Source: Vicinamibacterales bacterium (lineage in GTDB: Bacteria > Acidobacteriota > Vicinamibacteria > Vicinamibacterales > Fen-181). Taken from it: DNA of 64,000 nt. Each line of letters starts with the position of its first letter. Position 1 is the stretch's first letter. A program made the position numbers and the translations under genes. Shown here piece after piece: positions 27,182 through 37,033 of this stretch. The notes under the pieces were generated by a model. The model was not told the DNA's origin, did not search any database, and worked only from the letters and a program-made list of their open reading frames with translations. The stretch lies in NCBI GenBank assembly GCA_036504215.1, contig DASXVO010000030.1, positions 16,487-80,486 of the forward strand, given 5' to 3'.

Positions 27182-27953
27182 CGGGTCGGCCGAGGGCAGC
27201 GCGCTCATCGTCGTCCTGATGGCGCTGTTGCTGCTGTCGGCGATGGCCCTGTCCATGCTGCTCGCGACGATGGTGGAGACGCTCTCCACGACCAACGTGC
27301 GCAGCGCCCGTGTGACGCTGTGGGCCGCCGAGGCAGGCGTCGAACGGGTGCTGCCCGACCTGCTGCGGGCGCCGGACTGGGACGCCGTACTGTCGGGCGC
27401 CATCACATCCGGGTTCAAGGATGGCCCTTCGTCCGGCCCGCGACAGCTTTCCGACGGTCGAACGCTCGACCTGCAGTCGCTGGTCAACCTCGCGAACTGC
27501 AGCGTGGCGTCGGGCTGTTCCGAGTCGATGCTCGACATGGTCAGCGAGGACAGGCCGTGGGGGCACAACAACCCGCGATGGCAGTTGTTCGCGCATGCGC
27601 CGCTCTCGGCTCTGGGTGGCGCGGAGGACGACGGGTACCTGGTCGTGCTCGTTGCCGACGATCCGTCCGAGAACGACGACGATCCAGTGCGGGACGGACG
27701 CGGGCCTGGAAACCCGGGTGCGGGGGTGCTGATGGTTCGCGCCGAGGCCTTCGGGCCGAACCACGCACACCGCGTGGTCGAGGCCACGATTGCGCGGTTG
27801 AACCGCGATGCGCCAGAAGTCGGGTACGGAGGGCAGCGCGGCGCGGGCCGGTCGTCATCCGACGGCGCGGCCAGGCAGTCCGTTCAGGTGCCTGGCGGGA
27901 CGATCAATCGGACCGAATGGGCCGTGCCGGCGGGAGGCCCCGGCGGACAATGA
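27147..27953 (+). CDS. PilX-like minor pilin
   Basis: 268 residues. The N-terminus has the GSALIVVLMALLLLSAMALS helix of the PilX_N family, with Glu five residues before it and no Phe at the cleavage site. After it comes a head rich in Asp/Gly. It overlaps the PilW-like gene by 35 bases and the PilY1-like gene by 4 bases (ATGA), so the set is translationally coupled. In other bacteria PilX and PilY1 act together at the pilus tip. Confidence 0.75.
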   Translation: MWFRERWRLEGSGSAEGSALIVVLMALLLLSAMALSMLLATMVETLSTTNVRSARVTLWAAEAGVERVLPDLLRAPDWDAVLSGAITSGFKDGPSSGPRQLSDGRTLDLQSLVNLANCSVASGCSESMLDMVSEDRPWGHNNPRWQLFAHAPLSALGGAEDDGYLVVLVADDPSENDDDPVRDGRGPGNPGAGVLMVRAEAFGPNHAHRVVEATIARLNRDAPEVGYGGQRGAGRSSSDGAARQSVQVPGGTINRTEWAVPAGGPGGQ

Positions 27954-30900
27954 CGCGACGATGCATCCGGACAACCGTCCTGCTCGTGGTGGTGGGCTGT
28001 TCGGCGCGCCCGGCGCTCGCTCAGCTCGATCCGTTGCTGTTCCTCAAGGGCACTCGGCCGAACGTGCTCATTGGTCTCGACCTGTCGAGTCGCATGCTGC
28101 GTGACGAGCACGAGCGGTACTACGACCCCGTGGTCTACCGCCGGCAGGGCGAAGCCTTCGAGGCCACACTCGGACTCAACAGCGCGATCGCCGTGTCTGC
28201 ATACCGGCGGCGCTACGTGGGGCTGCGGTGGCTTGACCCCTTCGATGGGCCGAGGGCCACCGCCGACAGCATCGAGGTCCTGGGCGACCAGGAACCTGGC
28301 TATGCCGGCTTTGACGACCGCACCAGGTGGTCCCTTGCCCGGCGGGCCGTCATTCGGGCGATCGAGGGGAACCGCGACTCGACACGCTTCGGCCTGCTGA
28401 CGACCCGGCTGCCCCTGCGGCCGGCTGGCGACGATCGTCCGCGCGTGCTCGTGGACGACCTTCGTCGCGCCAGTCCGACGGATACCGGCGAGTCCGGCGT
28501 CTGGAGCGCCGGATTTCCGGTGGTCGCAGCCGCCGCGGCTTCAGCGCCGCCGGGTGCACCGGTCGTCCGCGCCGATGCTGCCAACGCGAACGGGGTCATC
28601 CTGGGTCTCCTTGGCAAGGACGTGCGCGATGCCGGCGGCCTCGTGCCGGCGGGGGCAGACACGCCGGCGTCGGAGGACGCTCCGTTGGGCGGGCTGCTCG
28701 ACGACCTCTATGCTGAGGCCGAGCGTCTCATCAAGGCCGATACGACGTGCCGCAACACCGTGATCGTGCTGGTTGTCGGCGGGGGGAGTTGCCTCCGCCT
28801 GTCCCGGATCTGTCCAGGCGGTCCGCCAGGTTCGCACGGGTTGGCGCTCGACGCGTCCCAGTCTACGTCGTCGCCGTGGCACCCGCTGCCGATGCCGTGG
28901 AGCAATTGCGCCGGGTGGCCAGCGAGAGCGGCGGGCGGTACGTTGAGATCACACCGGGCCAGATCGACGCGGCCGGGGCGCCTCCGGTTGTTCCGGACAT
29001 CGTGCGCGCGCTGAACACCGCCGTCCAACATGCCTTCGTCACGTTCACCGACTTCAACACCGGCCCAACGCCATTGCTGCCGTTCGGACCACTCTCCGAG
29101 TACCCAACCGCAGGCCCCGTGGTCGCCACGGTCAATCTCGCGAACGCGATGGATGCACACGGGCAACTGCTTCAGGGGACGCGTATCGTGTCACCGGACG
29201 GTACGGTGCTGCTCCAGCGCTCCAACGTCGTCATCACGACCGCCCTTGGGCTGCCGGGTTTCGACGGTCGGGTCCGCGCATCCAGAGTTCATCACCCTGT
29301 GGCGGACCGGGCATCCGCCACGGGCTATCGTTTCGTGGCCGACGGCACCTCGATCTGGACGGCCAACGCTCCTCCCGCGGATCGTCGCAACGTCTTCACC
29401 GTCCTGCCGGGCCGCGGTGTCGTGCCCTTCGCCCGTGGCAATGCGCAGGCGCTCGCGCCCTATCTCGGTGTGGACGACGTCGGCGCGCTGATTGAATTCG
29501 TCCGTGCGCTGCCGCCCGGTGCCGTGACCACCTCCACACCTGCCGTGCTCACGCCGCCGTCGTCGGGGCTGGCGGATGCCGACTATCGGGTGTTTGCCGA
29601 CTCGCTGCGCGACCGCCGGGCGTTCTGTTTCGTCGGTGCCGATGACGGAATGTTGCACGCGTTCGACGCCCGAACGGGACTCGAGGTGTGGGCCGTCATT
29701 CCGTTCAACCTGCTGCCGAGGCTTGGTGCGCTCATGGGCGGCCAGCCGGTTGACGACTTCCACTTCTTCGTGGGTGGCTCGCCGCAGCTTGCCGACGTTC
29801 GGTGGTCGGACAGATGGCACACGCTGCTGGTGTTCGGTGAGGGCCCGGGAGGGACGTTCTATCAAGCCTTCGACGTCACGCTGGAAGGTCTGCCCGCTGC
29901 CGTGCCGCCGGACGTCGATCGACCGAACGATCTGCTCGAGTGGTTCAGTAATCCGCAGCGAATACCGTTTCGGTGGAGCTTCCCGGACTACGCGCATTTC
30001 GACGCCACGCTGCCCGACCACGGCGACATCGGCTCCAACGCGAGTGACCTCGAGAAGACCGTGGGTGAAACATGGTCCACGCCGGCCATCGGCCGCGTCG
30101 GCGTTGGGCCCGACGCCCGGTTTGTTGCCATCGTTGGTTCCGGCTTCCTCGCGCGCAGCCGTGAGCGGCAGGTCAATCGCGGCGGCACCAAGGCCGGCAC
30201 TCGCCTGTATCTGCTCGACGTCGAAACGGGCGCGCCCCTCGATGTGCGCGATGTGGGTGAGGACGGTGTCGCGGAAGACCAGGATCGATGCGCGGCCTCC
30301 AGCTGTGACCGGCTCAAGAATGCCCTGCACGGCGATCCCCTGGCCGTTTCTCGCGTCGGTGGAACCTCCCTGGCGAGCACCTATCTCGGCGACCTCGATG
30401 GCCATCTGTGGCGTTTCGACCTGAAGTCAGGTGACGGCGGCGCGCCTGCGTTCGCCGGGTCGCCCCGTCTGGTCTTCGACGCCGGTGCCGACCACCCGTT
30501 CTTTGCCGCCGTTGCGCGGGTCGAGATTGGCGCGGGCGCGTCGTTCCTGTTCGTTGGGAGCGGCAGCGATCTGCTCCCGGCCACGGGGGCCACGCACGCC
30601 TACCGGATGTTCGGCCTGACCGAGTCGGATGGGGCCGGCAGGCTCGGGTTCGAGATTCCGCTCGAGACCGCGGATGTGAACGGCGTGGACGAGCGGGTGA
30701 CCGCGTTGCCGGCACTCGCGGGTGATGTGGTGTTCTTCACGACAAATGGAATTCCTCGGGGGACTCGTTGCATCGAACCGGAGGCCCGGCTGTACGCCCT
30801 CACGTATGACGGCGGTACTGCCTACGGGCGTGGGGGAAAACCGCGGACAAAGGCCGGTGACAGGCAACCAGTCGCCGTGGTTCCCCGCCGGCGAGCCACG

Positions 30901-31035
30901 GCTCCCGTCGTGGCCGACCGCCATCTGTTCCTGGCAACCGGGAACACCATCCAGGTGTTCGGCGATCCCGAGCACTACAATGAGGAGGCAGGCGTCGCGG
31001 GGCTCAGGATTCTCTCCTGGCGCGAGGTGCGGTAG
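27950..31035 (+). CDS. PilY1-like tip adhesin, interrupted by a frameshift
   Basis: Signal peptide (about residues 1-25), then a VWA-like domain starting VLIGLDLSSRM with an incomplete MIDAS motif. From about 29570 onward comes the PilC/PilY1 beta-propeller (CFVGADDGMLHAFDARTGLE). The reading frame is open from 27950 to beyond 28781 and then continues in the -1 frame to the stop at 31035. The switch is at G6 (28781-28786), in the VWA strand NTVIVLVVGGG. With a seventh G the product would be about 1028 residues, normal for PilY1. A G-tract sequencing error, phase variation and ribosomal slippage are all possible. The downstream frame has no convincing start of its own. Confidence 0.85.
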
Positions 31036-31121
31036 GATGGGCGACGGGGGACTGCAGTATTGCCGGGATCGGCCGATACAGAATACGAGTGAGTGTCGGC
31101 AAGAGCCGGCTGGGAGTCGCC

Positions 31122-31703
31122 ATGAGGATCTCGACGCTTGCCTGGGTGTTGCTTGCCGCGCTGGGAGTGACGGAAGTGGCCCGGGCACAGACGCTTGCAG
31201 ACGTTGCGCGGAAGGAAGAAGAACGGCGGAAGGCCCTCAAGACGTCGGGCAAGGTGTACACGAACGACGACTTGAAGAGGTATCCAGTCTCCACCGCGCC
31301 TGCCTCGGAGGGCGACAAGGCGGCTGCAGGTGCGGGCAACACGACAGTGAAGCCCGAGGGCGCAGTTGACGCCAAGGCTGGGGCTGCAGCGCAGGCGAAG
31401 GAGCAGGCGGCCACCGAAGAGAAGGGCGAAGCGTACTGGAGGAACCTGCTCTCCCAGACCCGCACCCAGCTCGAGCGCAGCCAGTCGTTCCTCGAGGCGC
31501 TGCAGAGTCGCGTCAACGGGCTCACCGCCGACTTCTACGCTCGCGACGATCCCGCACAGCGGACGCAGCTCTGGAACCAGCGCACCAAGGCGCTCGAGGA
31601 GATGGAGCGTCTCAAGAAGGACATCGCGGACTCCACCAGACAGCTGAACAAGATCCAGGATGACGCGCGCCGTGCCGGCGTGCCGCCGGGTTGGCTGCGG
31701 TAG
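31122..31703 (+). CDS. periplasmic coiled-coil protein of unknown function
   Basis: 193 residues. A signal peptide (MRISTLAWVLLAALGVTEVARAQ), an Ala/Lys/Glu-rich low-complexity middle (about 45-95) and a C-terminal helical segment predicted as coiled coil (about 100-185). No named family was recognised. The ATG follows GGGAG; a GTG at 31089 would spoil the signal peptide. It ends 7 bases before the NtrC-type regulator, so the two are probably co-transcribed with the minor pilin genes. Confidence 0.65.
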   Translation: MRISTLAWVLLAALGVTEVARAQTLADVARKEEERRKALKTSGKVYTNDDLKRYPVSTAPASEGDKAAAGAGNTTVKPEGAVDAKAGAAAQAKEQAATEEKGEAYWRNLLSQTRTQLERSQSFLEALQSRVNGLTADFYARDDPAQRTQLWNQRTKALEEMERLKKDIADSTRQLNKIQDDARRAGVPPGWLR

Positions 31704-31710
31704 GAGCGGC

Positions 31711-33132
31711 ATGGCAGTCCGTGCGGCTTCGCCTCCTGTGGCCCGCGCCCCGGTCCTGATCGTCGAGGACCGGGATTCGCTCCGCACGATGCTCCGTCGT
31801 GCGCTCGAATCCCACGGCCATGCGGTCGTCGAGGCACGTGACGAGCCGGAGGCTGCCGAGCAGTTGCGCGCCGCAGCACCCGCCCTCGTCCTCACCGATC
31901 TGCGTCTGCCCCGCGGCGACGGATTCGCCGTCATCAAGGTCGCCAAGGCCTTCGATCCCGATCTGCCGGTCGTCGTCATGACCGCCTACGGCAGCATTCA
32001 GGACGCCGTCGCGGCCATGAAGCAGGGTGCCCTCGATTTCCTCGCCAAACCCGTCGATCCCGATCATCTTCTGCTCATTGTCGAGCGCGCGATGGCTCAG
32101 CGGCGACTCGTGGCCGAGTACCTGCTGCTGAAGGAGGAACTGGCGTCCCACCGGGGGCTGCCGCAGATCGTCGGCGATGCTCCGGCGCTCAAGCAGGTGT
32201 CGGTGGCACTTCAGCGGGCAGCCGGCACGGAGACGACGGTGCTCCTCGAGGGCGAGAGCGGGACGGGCAAGGAACTGTTCGCCCGCGCGCTCCACGCCTT
32301 GAGTCCGCGCAGCGGCGGTCCGTTCGTGGCGATCAACTGCGCGGCCATTCCCGAACAACTTCTCGAGACCGAGTTGTTCGGCCACGAAAAGGGCGCGTTC
32401 ACCGGCGCCGGGGTGCGGAAGCTCGGCAAGTTCGAGTTGGCGGACGGCGGGACGCTGTTCCTCGACGAGATCGGTGACCTGCCGCTGGCGCTCCAGGGAA
32501 AGATCCTGCGTGCGCTCGAGGAGCGCGAATTCGATCGTGTGGGTGGGACCGCGACGATTCGCGTGGACGTGCGCGTCGTGGCCGCCACCAACCGTCAACT
32601 TCGGGCCGCGGTTGCGGCGCGGCAGTTCCGCCAGGACCTGTTCTTCAGGCTGTCGGTATTCCCGATATCCATCCCGCCCCTCCGCGACCGTCGCGAAGAC
32701 GTCGTGCTGCTCGCGCGGCACTTCATCGACCGCTTCTGCCGCGAGATGAAGAAGCCCGGGATGTCGTTGTCCGAGCACGCGCAGGCCGCGCTGATGCAAT
32801 ACGGTTGGCCGGGCAACGTCAGAGAACTGCAGAACTGCATCGAACGGGCGGTCATCCTGACCGACGGCCCCGTCATCCATCCGCACCACCTCAACCTCCT
32901 GGGCGCGGAGGCCCCCGGGGCGGCGGAGGCGCGTGACCCCTGGGGCGCGATCGACCTGTCCGGTTCGCTCGCCGGCGCGATGGGGCGGGTGCTTCGTGAC
33001 GCCGAGCGAGAGAAGATTGTGCGGACGCTGGCCGAGGCGAGCGGCGACGCCGGTCTCGCGTCGGAGATGCTCGGCATCGCGTACCGGACGTTGCTCGCCA
33101 AGATCAAGGAGCATCGTCTGGGCGACGGCTGA
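31711..33132 (+). CDS. second NtrC-family sigma-54 response regulator
   Basis: 473 residues. Receiver domain with Asp63 in LTDLRLPRGDG, AAA+ domain with GESGTGKE (181-188) and GAFTGA (228-233), and a Fis-type C-terminal helix-turn-helix (GLASEMLGIAYRTLLAKIKE). All parts needed to activate sigma-54 RNA polymerase are present. It is clearly distinct from PilR at 7768. It is preceded by GGAG at 5-8 bases. The kinase at 23999 is the likely partner. Targets are unknown; a candidate -24/-12 site lies before the minor pilins. Confidence 0.9.
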   Translation: MAVRAASPPVARAPVLIVEDRDSLRTMLRRALESHGHAVVEARDEPEAAEQLRAAAPALVLTDLRLPRGDGFAVIKVAKAFDPDLPVVVMTAYGSIQDAVAAMKQGALDFLAKPVDPDHLLLIVERAMAQRRLVAEYLLLKEELASHRGLPQIVGDAPALKQVSVALQRAAGTETTVLLEGESGTGKELFARALHALSPRSGGPFVAINCAAIPEQLLETELFGHEKGAFTGAGVRKLGKFELADGGTLFLDEIGDLPLALQGKILRALEEREFDRVGGTATIRVDVRVVAATNRQLRAAVAARQFRQDLFFRLSVFPISIPPLRDRREDVVLLARHFIDRFCREMKKPGMSLSEHAQAALMQYGWPGNVRELQNCIERAVILTDGPVIHPHHLNLLGAEAPGAAEARDPWGAIDLSGSLAGAMGRVLRDAEREKIVRTLAEASGDAGLASEMLGIAYRTLLAKIKEHRLGDG

Positions 33133-33137
33133 TCGAA

Positions 33138-34223
33138 TCAGGCCCGGAATCCCACCCGCCGCAACGCCGCGGTCAACTCTTCGACCCTGACGTCGGTCAC
33201 GACCGACGCCCTGCCGATTCCGGTGGGCAGCACGAAGTGCAGCGCGCCGTCGGTGACCTTCTTGTCGCGCTGCATCGCGTCCAGGATGTCGCCGATCGCG
33301 AGGTCCGTTACCTGCGGTAGCGGGCCGAGTTGCATGATGAGCGTGCTCAGTTGCGCCCGCTCGTCGTCCGCGAGCAGCGCGCGTGCGACGGCGACGTCGG
33401 CCGCGACCAGCATGCCCCAGGCCACGGCTTCTCCGTGCCTGAACCGCCGGTACCCGGTGACCGATTCGATCGCGTGTCCGGCCGTGTGGCCGAAGTTCAG
33501 CACGCGACGGAGGCCCGACTCGCGCTCGTCGGCGGACACGATGGCGGCCTTGATCGACCCGCATTCCGCGACCAGTGGTCCGAGCGTCTCGGAGGCTGCG
33601 TCCCTCAGACTGCGGCGGTCGCGCTGCAACCGTGTGAAGAGCGTCTCGCTGCACGCCATCCCGTACTTGACGACCTCGTACATGCCGGCCCGGAACTCCC
33701 GTCGCGGGAGAGTGCCGAGGAACCGGGGATCGGCGACGACGAGCAGTGGAGGGTAGAAGGCGCCGACGAGGTTCTTCCCGGCCGCGAGGTTGACGCCGAC
33801 CTTTCCGCCGATGGAGGCATCGACCTGCGCAAGCAGCGTCGTTGGCACGTGCACGAGACCGATGCCGCGCATGAATGTGGCGGCCACGAATCCGGCGAGA
33901 TCGCCAATCACGCCGCCCCCAACCGTCACGATGACGCTGCCGCGATCGGCTTGCGCCTTGACGAGCAGGTCGTAGACGCGGCCGACCGTCTGCAGGTGCT
34001 TGTGTCGTTCGCCGTCCGGGATCTGGATGACCTCCGCACCTGGCAGCGCCGCGGCAATCGGTTCGCCGTGCAGGCGCCAGACGAGCGGGTTGGTCACGAC
34101 GAACCGGCGGCGGCCGATGCGCCGTTCGTCGAGCAGTGAACCGATCTGCGACGCGAGACCAGGGCCGACCAGCACGGCGTACGCCCCGCTGGCCGTGGTG
34201 ACATCGATTCGAACGGGGTGCAT
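33138..34223 (-). CDS. aroB: 3-dehydroquinate synthase
   Basis: 361 residues, the usual length. It converts DAHP to 3-dehydroquinate in the shikimate pathway. NAD-binding GGGVIGDLAGFVAATFMRG, zinc/substrate region DASIGGKVGVN and LNFGHTAGHAIE, and KYGMA are all present, with the metal-binding Glu and His residues in the expected places. It converges with the preceding regulator gene (5-base gap) and diverges from proS across 116 bases. Confidence 0.96.
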   Translation of the reverse strand: MHPVRIDVTTASGAYAVLVGPGLASQIGSLLDERRIGRRRFVVTNPLVWRLHGEPIAAALPGAEVIQIPDGERHKHLQTVGRVYDLLVKAQADRGSVIVTVGGGVIGDLAGFVAATFMRGIGLVHVPTTLLAQVDASIGGKVGVNLAAGKNLVGAFYPPLLVVADPRFLGTLPRREFRAGMYEVVKYGMACSETLFTRLQRDRRSLRDAASETLGPLVAECGSIKAAIVSADERESGLRRVLNFGHTAGHAIESVTGYRRFRHGEAVAWGMLVAADVAVARALLADDERAQLSTLIMQLGPLPQVTDLAIGDILDAMQRDKKVTDGALHFVLPTGIGRASVVTDVRVEELTAALRRVGFRA

Positions 34224-34339
34224 GGGTCCTCTCGAGCCCGGCCTTTGGACTTCCGCGGGCGAAGCCAGGTAGGATAGCTTACACTGTTTGATTCTCGCGC
34301 GGTTCCTGGGGAACGGCGCACGCATGCGAAGGAACGACG

Positions 34340-35827
34340 ATGACGAACACCGGCGACGGCAAGAAGGGCGGCGGCGACAAGAAGGGTGGCGGCGAGGCAC
34401 AGGTGACCGAGATTACGCCTCGATCGGAGGACTTCTCGCGGTGGTACACCGATGTGATCCGGCGGGCCGAACTGGCGGACTACTCGCCGGTCAAGGGCTG
34501 CATGGTCATCCGGCCGTACGGCTACGCGATCTGGGAGCTGATTCAACAAGGACTCGACCGTCGCATCAAGGCGACCGGGCACGTCAACGCCTACTTCCCG
34601 CTGCTGATCCCGAAGAGCCTGCTGACCAAGGAAGCCGACCACGTCGAGGGCTTCGCGCCGCAGGTCGCGTGGGTGACCAAGGGCGGCGACGAGGAACTCG
34701 AGGAGCCGCTCGTCATCCGGCCGACGTCCGAGGCGATCATCGGGACGATGTACGCGAAGTGGATCCAGTCGTGGCGCGACCTGCCGGTGCTCATCAACCA
34801 GTGGGCGAACATCGTCCGGTGGGAGAAGGTGACGCGGCTGTTTCTGCGGACGACCGAGTTCCTCTGGCAGGAAGGCCACACGGCGCACGAGACCGCCGAG
34901 GAGGCCGAGGCAGAGACGCTGAAGATCCTCGGCCTCTACAAGGAGTTCTGCGAGACCGAGCTGGCGATGCCGGTCATCGCGGGGCGCAAGAGCGAGAGCG
35001 AGAAGTTCGCGGGCGCATCGCGCACCTACTCGATCGAGGCGCTCATGGGGGACGGCCGCGCCCTGCAGGCGGGGACATCGCACAACCTCGGCCAGAACTT
35101 CGCGAAGGCATTCGGGATCCAGTTCCAGGCGCGCGACAAGTCGCTGCAGCACATCTGGGGCACGTCATGGGGCATCACCACACGCCTCATCGGCGGCGTG
35201 ATCATGACGCACGGCGACGACAACGGGCTGGTGTTTCCGCCGCGGATCGCGCCGCACCAGGTCGTCATCGTGCCGATCCCGCGCGGCAACTGGCGCGAGA
35301 CGGTCCTGCCGCACGCCAAGGCGATCTTCGACGAGTTGACGGCGCAGGGTGTGCGCGTGATGCTCGACGACCGCGACGCCTACACGCCCGGCTGGAAGTT
35401 CGCCGAATGGGAGATGCGCGGCGTGCCGGTTCGGCTCGAGATCGGGCCGAAGGACATCGAGAAGGGCCAGGTGATGCTGGCGCGTCGCGACACGCGCGAG
35501 AAGCTGCCGGCCTCACGCGACGGGCTCGCCGGGCGCATCGTGGATCTGCTGGCGGACATCCAGCGTGTGCTGTTCGAGCGCGCGATCCAGTTCCGCGCGG
35601 ACCATACGACCGAGACGACGTCGTACGACGAGTTCAAGCAGACCCTGGAAGGCCGCCCCGGTTTCGTCATCGCGCCGTGGTGTGGCAGCGGCGAGTGCGA
35701 GACACGGATCAAGGCCGAGACCCAGGCGACGATCCGCAACCTGCCGATTGAGGACAGCGCGGGAGGCGAGTGTATCTGCTGCGGGAAGCCCGGGATCGCC
35801 CGCGCGCACTTCGCGAAGTCGTACTAG
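34340..35827 (+). CDS. proS: prolyl-tRNA synthetase (ProS type 3)
   Basis: 495 residues. Charges tRNA-Pro. The class II core has motif 2-like RWEKVTRLFLRTTEFLWQEGHTAH and motif 3, and it lacks the bacterial INS editing domain. The C-terminal zinc-type extension (CGSGECE, CICCG) and final Tyr match the short archaeal/eukaryotic-like form found in several bacterial phyla. A Gly/Lys-rich N-terminal stretch (about 20 residues) is unusual. The ATG follows GAAGGAACGACG. Confidence 0.95.
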   Translation: MTNTGDGKKGGGDKKGGGEAQVTEITPRSEDFSRWYTDVIRRAELADYSPVKGCMVIRPYGYAIWELIQQGLDRRIKATGHVNAYFPLLIPKSLLTKEADHVEGFAPQVAWVTKGGDEELEEPLVIRPTSEAIIGTMYAKWIQSWRDLPVLINQWANIVRWEKVTRLFLRTTEFLWQEGHTAHETAEEAEAETLKILGLYKEFCETELAMPVIAGRKSESEKFAGASRTYSIEALMGDGRALQAGTSHNLGQNFAKAFGIQFQARDKSLQHIWGTSWGITTRLIGGVIMTHGDDNGLVFPPRIAPHQVVIVPIPRGNWRETVLPHAKAIFDELTAQGVRVMLDDRDAYTPGWKFAEWEMRGVPVRLEIGPKDIEKGQVMLARRDTREKLPASRDGLAGRIVDLLADIQRVLFERAIQFRADHTTETTSYDEFKQTLEGRPGFVIAPWCGSGECETRIKAETQATIRNLPIEDSAGGECICCGKPGIARAHFAKSY

Positions 35828-35895
35828 ACATCTTCCAGGGGCGGAAGCGAGTTCGGTGGTGTGAGGCGAAGCTTCGCCAGCAGCCTGCCCGACAG

Positions 35896-36981
35896 CTACC
35901 GTTTCGGTGGGCCGAGCAGCTCGGCCGCCGTGTCGGGCCACCGCGCCCTGATGCGGCGCGTGAGGGCGTGGCGTTCGGTGAGGCGCTCCCGCTCCGCGAT
36001 GGCGCGGAACGCCGCGATGAGATGGTCGCGCCACCAGTTCGTCGATCCGCGCTGTGCCATGGTCGGCAGGGCGTTGGAGGAGTCGCGGCGGGCGTCGGGG
36101 GGATGCGCGGGTGCCATCCGCGCACAGGCGGCGGCAATCGCCTCGAGGCACGACTTGTCGCCGATCGCCCCTACTGCCGCGAGCATTTCGACGGGTGCCT
36201 GGTCGGTCTGCTCGATGGTTTCGCGCAGATCGTAGAGCGCGACGGTGCTGCCTTGCGCCGCGAGCGCCTGGTGGACGGATGCGCGAGCCAGCATCCACTC
36301 GCCGCGACGCGTGGGATCGCCGGTCCGCGATTCCATTTCGCGCAGTCGTTCGATCAGCCGGTGCAGCGTAGGCAGGGACGCACGCTCACCATCCGCCGCG
36401 AGCCACCGCTTCAACCGCGCGGGATCGTCCGGCAAGCCGGCCGCAGCCGCCTGGTCCAGCGCTTCCAGGGGGGGCTGCGCGGCTGGGGTTCCCCCCTCCT
36501 CGGCCCCGGCTGCGCGCATGCCCTCGTCCGGATCCTCTCGGAGGCGGTTCCTGAGCGGTTCGAGCGTCGGAGCCGGGAGGTTCCGCAGCGCGTCGAGCGC
36601 AGCCAGCCGAACGGCGGCTGGCCGTCGCGTGTCCAGGACCACCGCCGTCAACCGGTCGAGGACGGCCGTCCCCTGCGGCGAGTCGAGAAGCCGGCGAAGC
36701 AGGCCGGCCGCTGGTCCTCGCAGCAGGTCGTCCGGACCTTCGAGACACGCCTGGGCCGGTTCAATGGCCCGATGGTCGCCGATGGCTTCGAGCGCGGCGA
36801 GCGCCGCAACCCGGGCGGCCTGCACCCTGGTGGAGGTCAGCAGCGCGAGGAGGCCCTCGACCGCCCGTGTTCCGATGACCGACAGCCTCGCGACGGCGGC
36901 CTCGCGCGCGACGTCAGGGCCCGCCTCGATGTCCTGCAGCAGGCCCGACACCTCCCGGGCGGACGATCGCTTGATGACCAC
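35896..36981 (-). CDS. HEAT-repeat protein
   Basis: 361 residues. The N-terminal half consists of HEAT-like helical repeats (EAAVARLSVIGTRAVEGLLA, RVAALAALEAIGDHRAIEP, VRLAALDALRNLPAPTLEPL); the rest is also helical, with no enzyme motif. Such scaffolds mediate protein contacts. It is the last gene of the tatA-tatC unit (52 bases after tatC), but a link with Tat transport is not established. It converges with proS. Confidence 0.75.
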   Translation of the reverse strand: MVIKRSSAREVSGLLQDIEAGPDVAREAAVARLSVIGTRAVEGLLALLTSTRVQAARVAALAALEAIGDHRAIEPAQACLEGPDDLLRGPAAGLLRRLLDSPQGTAVLDRLTAVVLDTRRPAAVRLAALDALRNLPAPTLEPLRNRLREDPDEGMRAAGAEEGGTPAAQPPLEALDQAAAAGLPDDPARLKRWLAADGERASLPTLHRLIERLREMESRTGDPTRRGEWMLARASVHQALAAQGSTVALYDLRETIEQTDQAPVEMLAAVGAIGDKSCLEAIAAACARMAPAHPPDARRDSSNALPTMAQRGSTNWWRDHLIAAFRAIAERERLTERHALTRRIRARWPDTAAELLGPPKR

Positions 36982-37033
36982 GGCTGTAGCTTACCGCAAA
37001 CGGCATGAACGAGGGCAGCGACCCCCGCGAGTG

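Noticed and set aside
28747..31035. A separate gene starting at GTG 28747.
   Set aside because: The first residues in this frame (before VPVYVVAVAP) have no family similarity, there is no ribosome-binding site, and the VWA fold continues exactly across the G6 tract. One gene with a frameshift explains it better.
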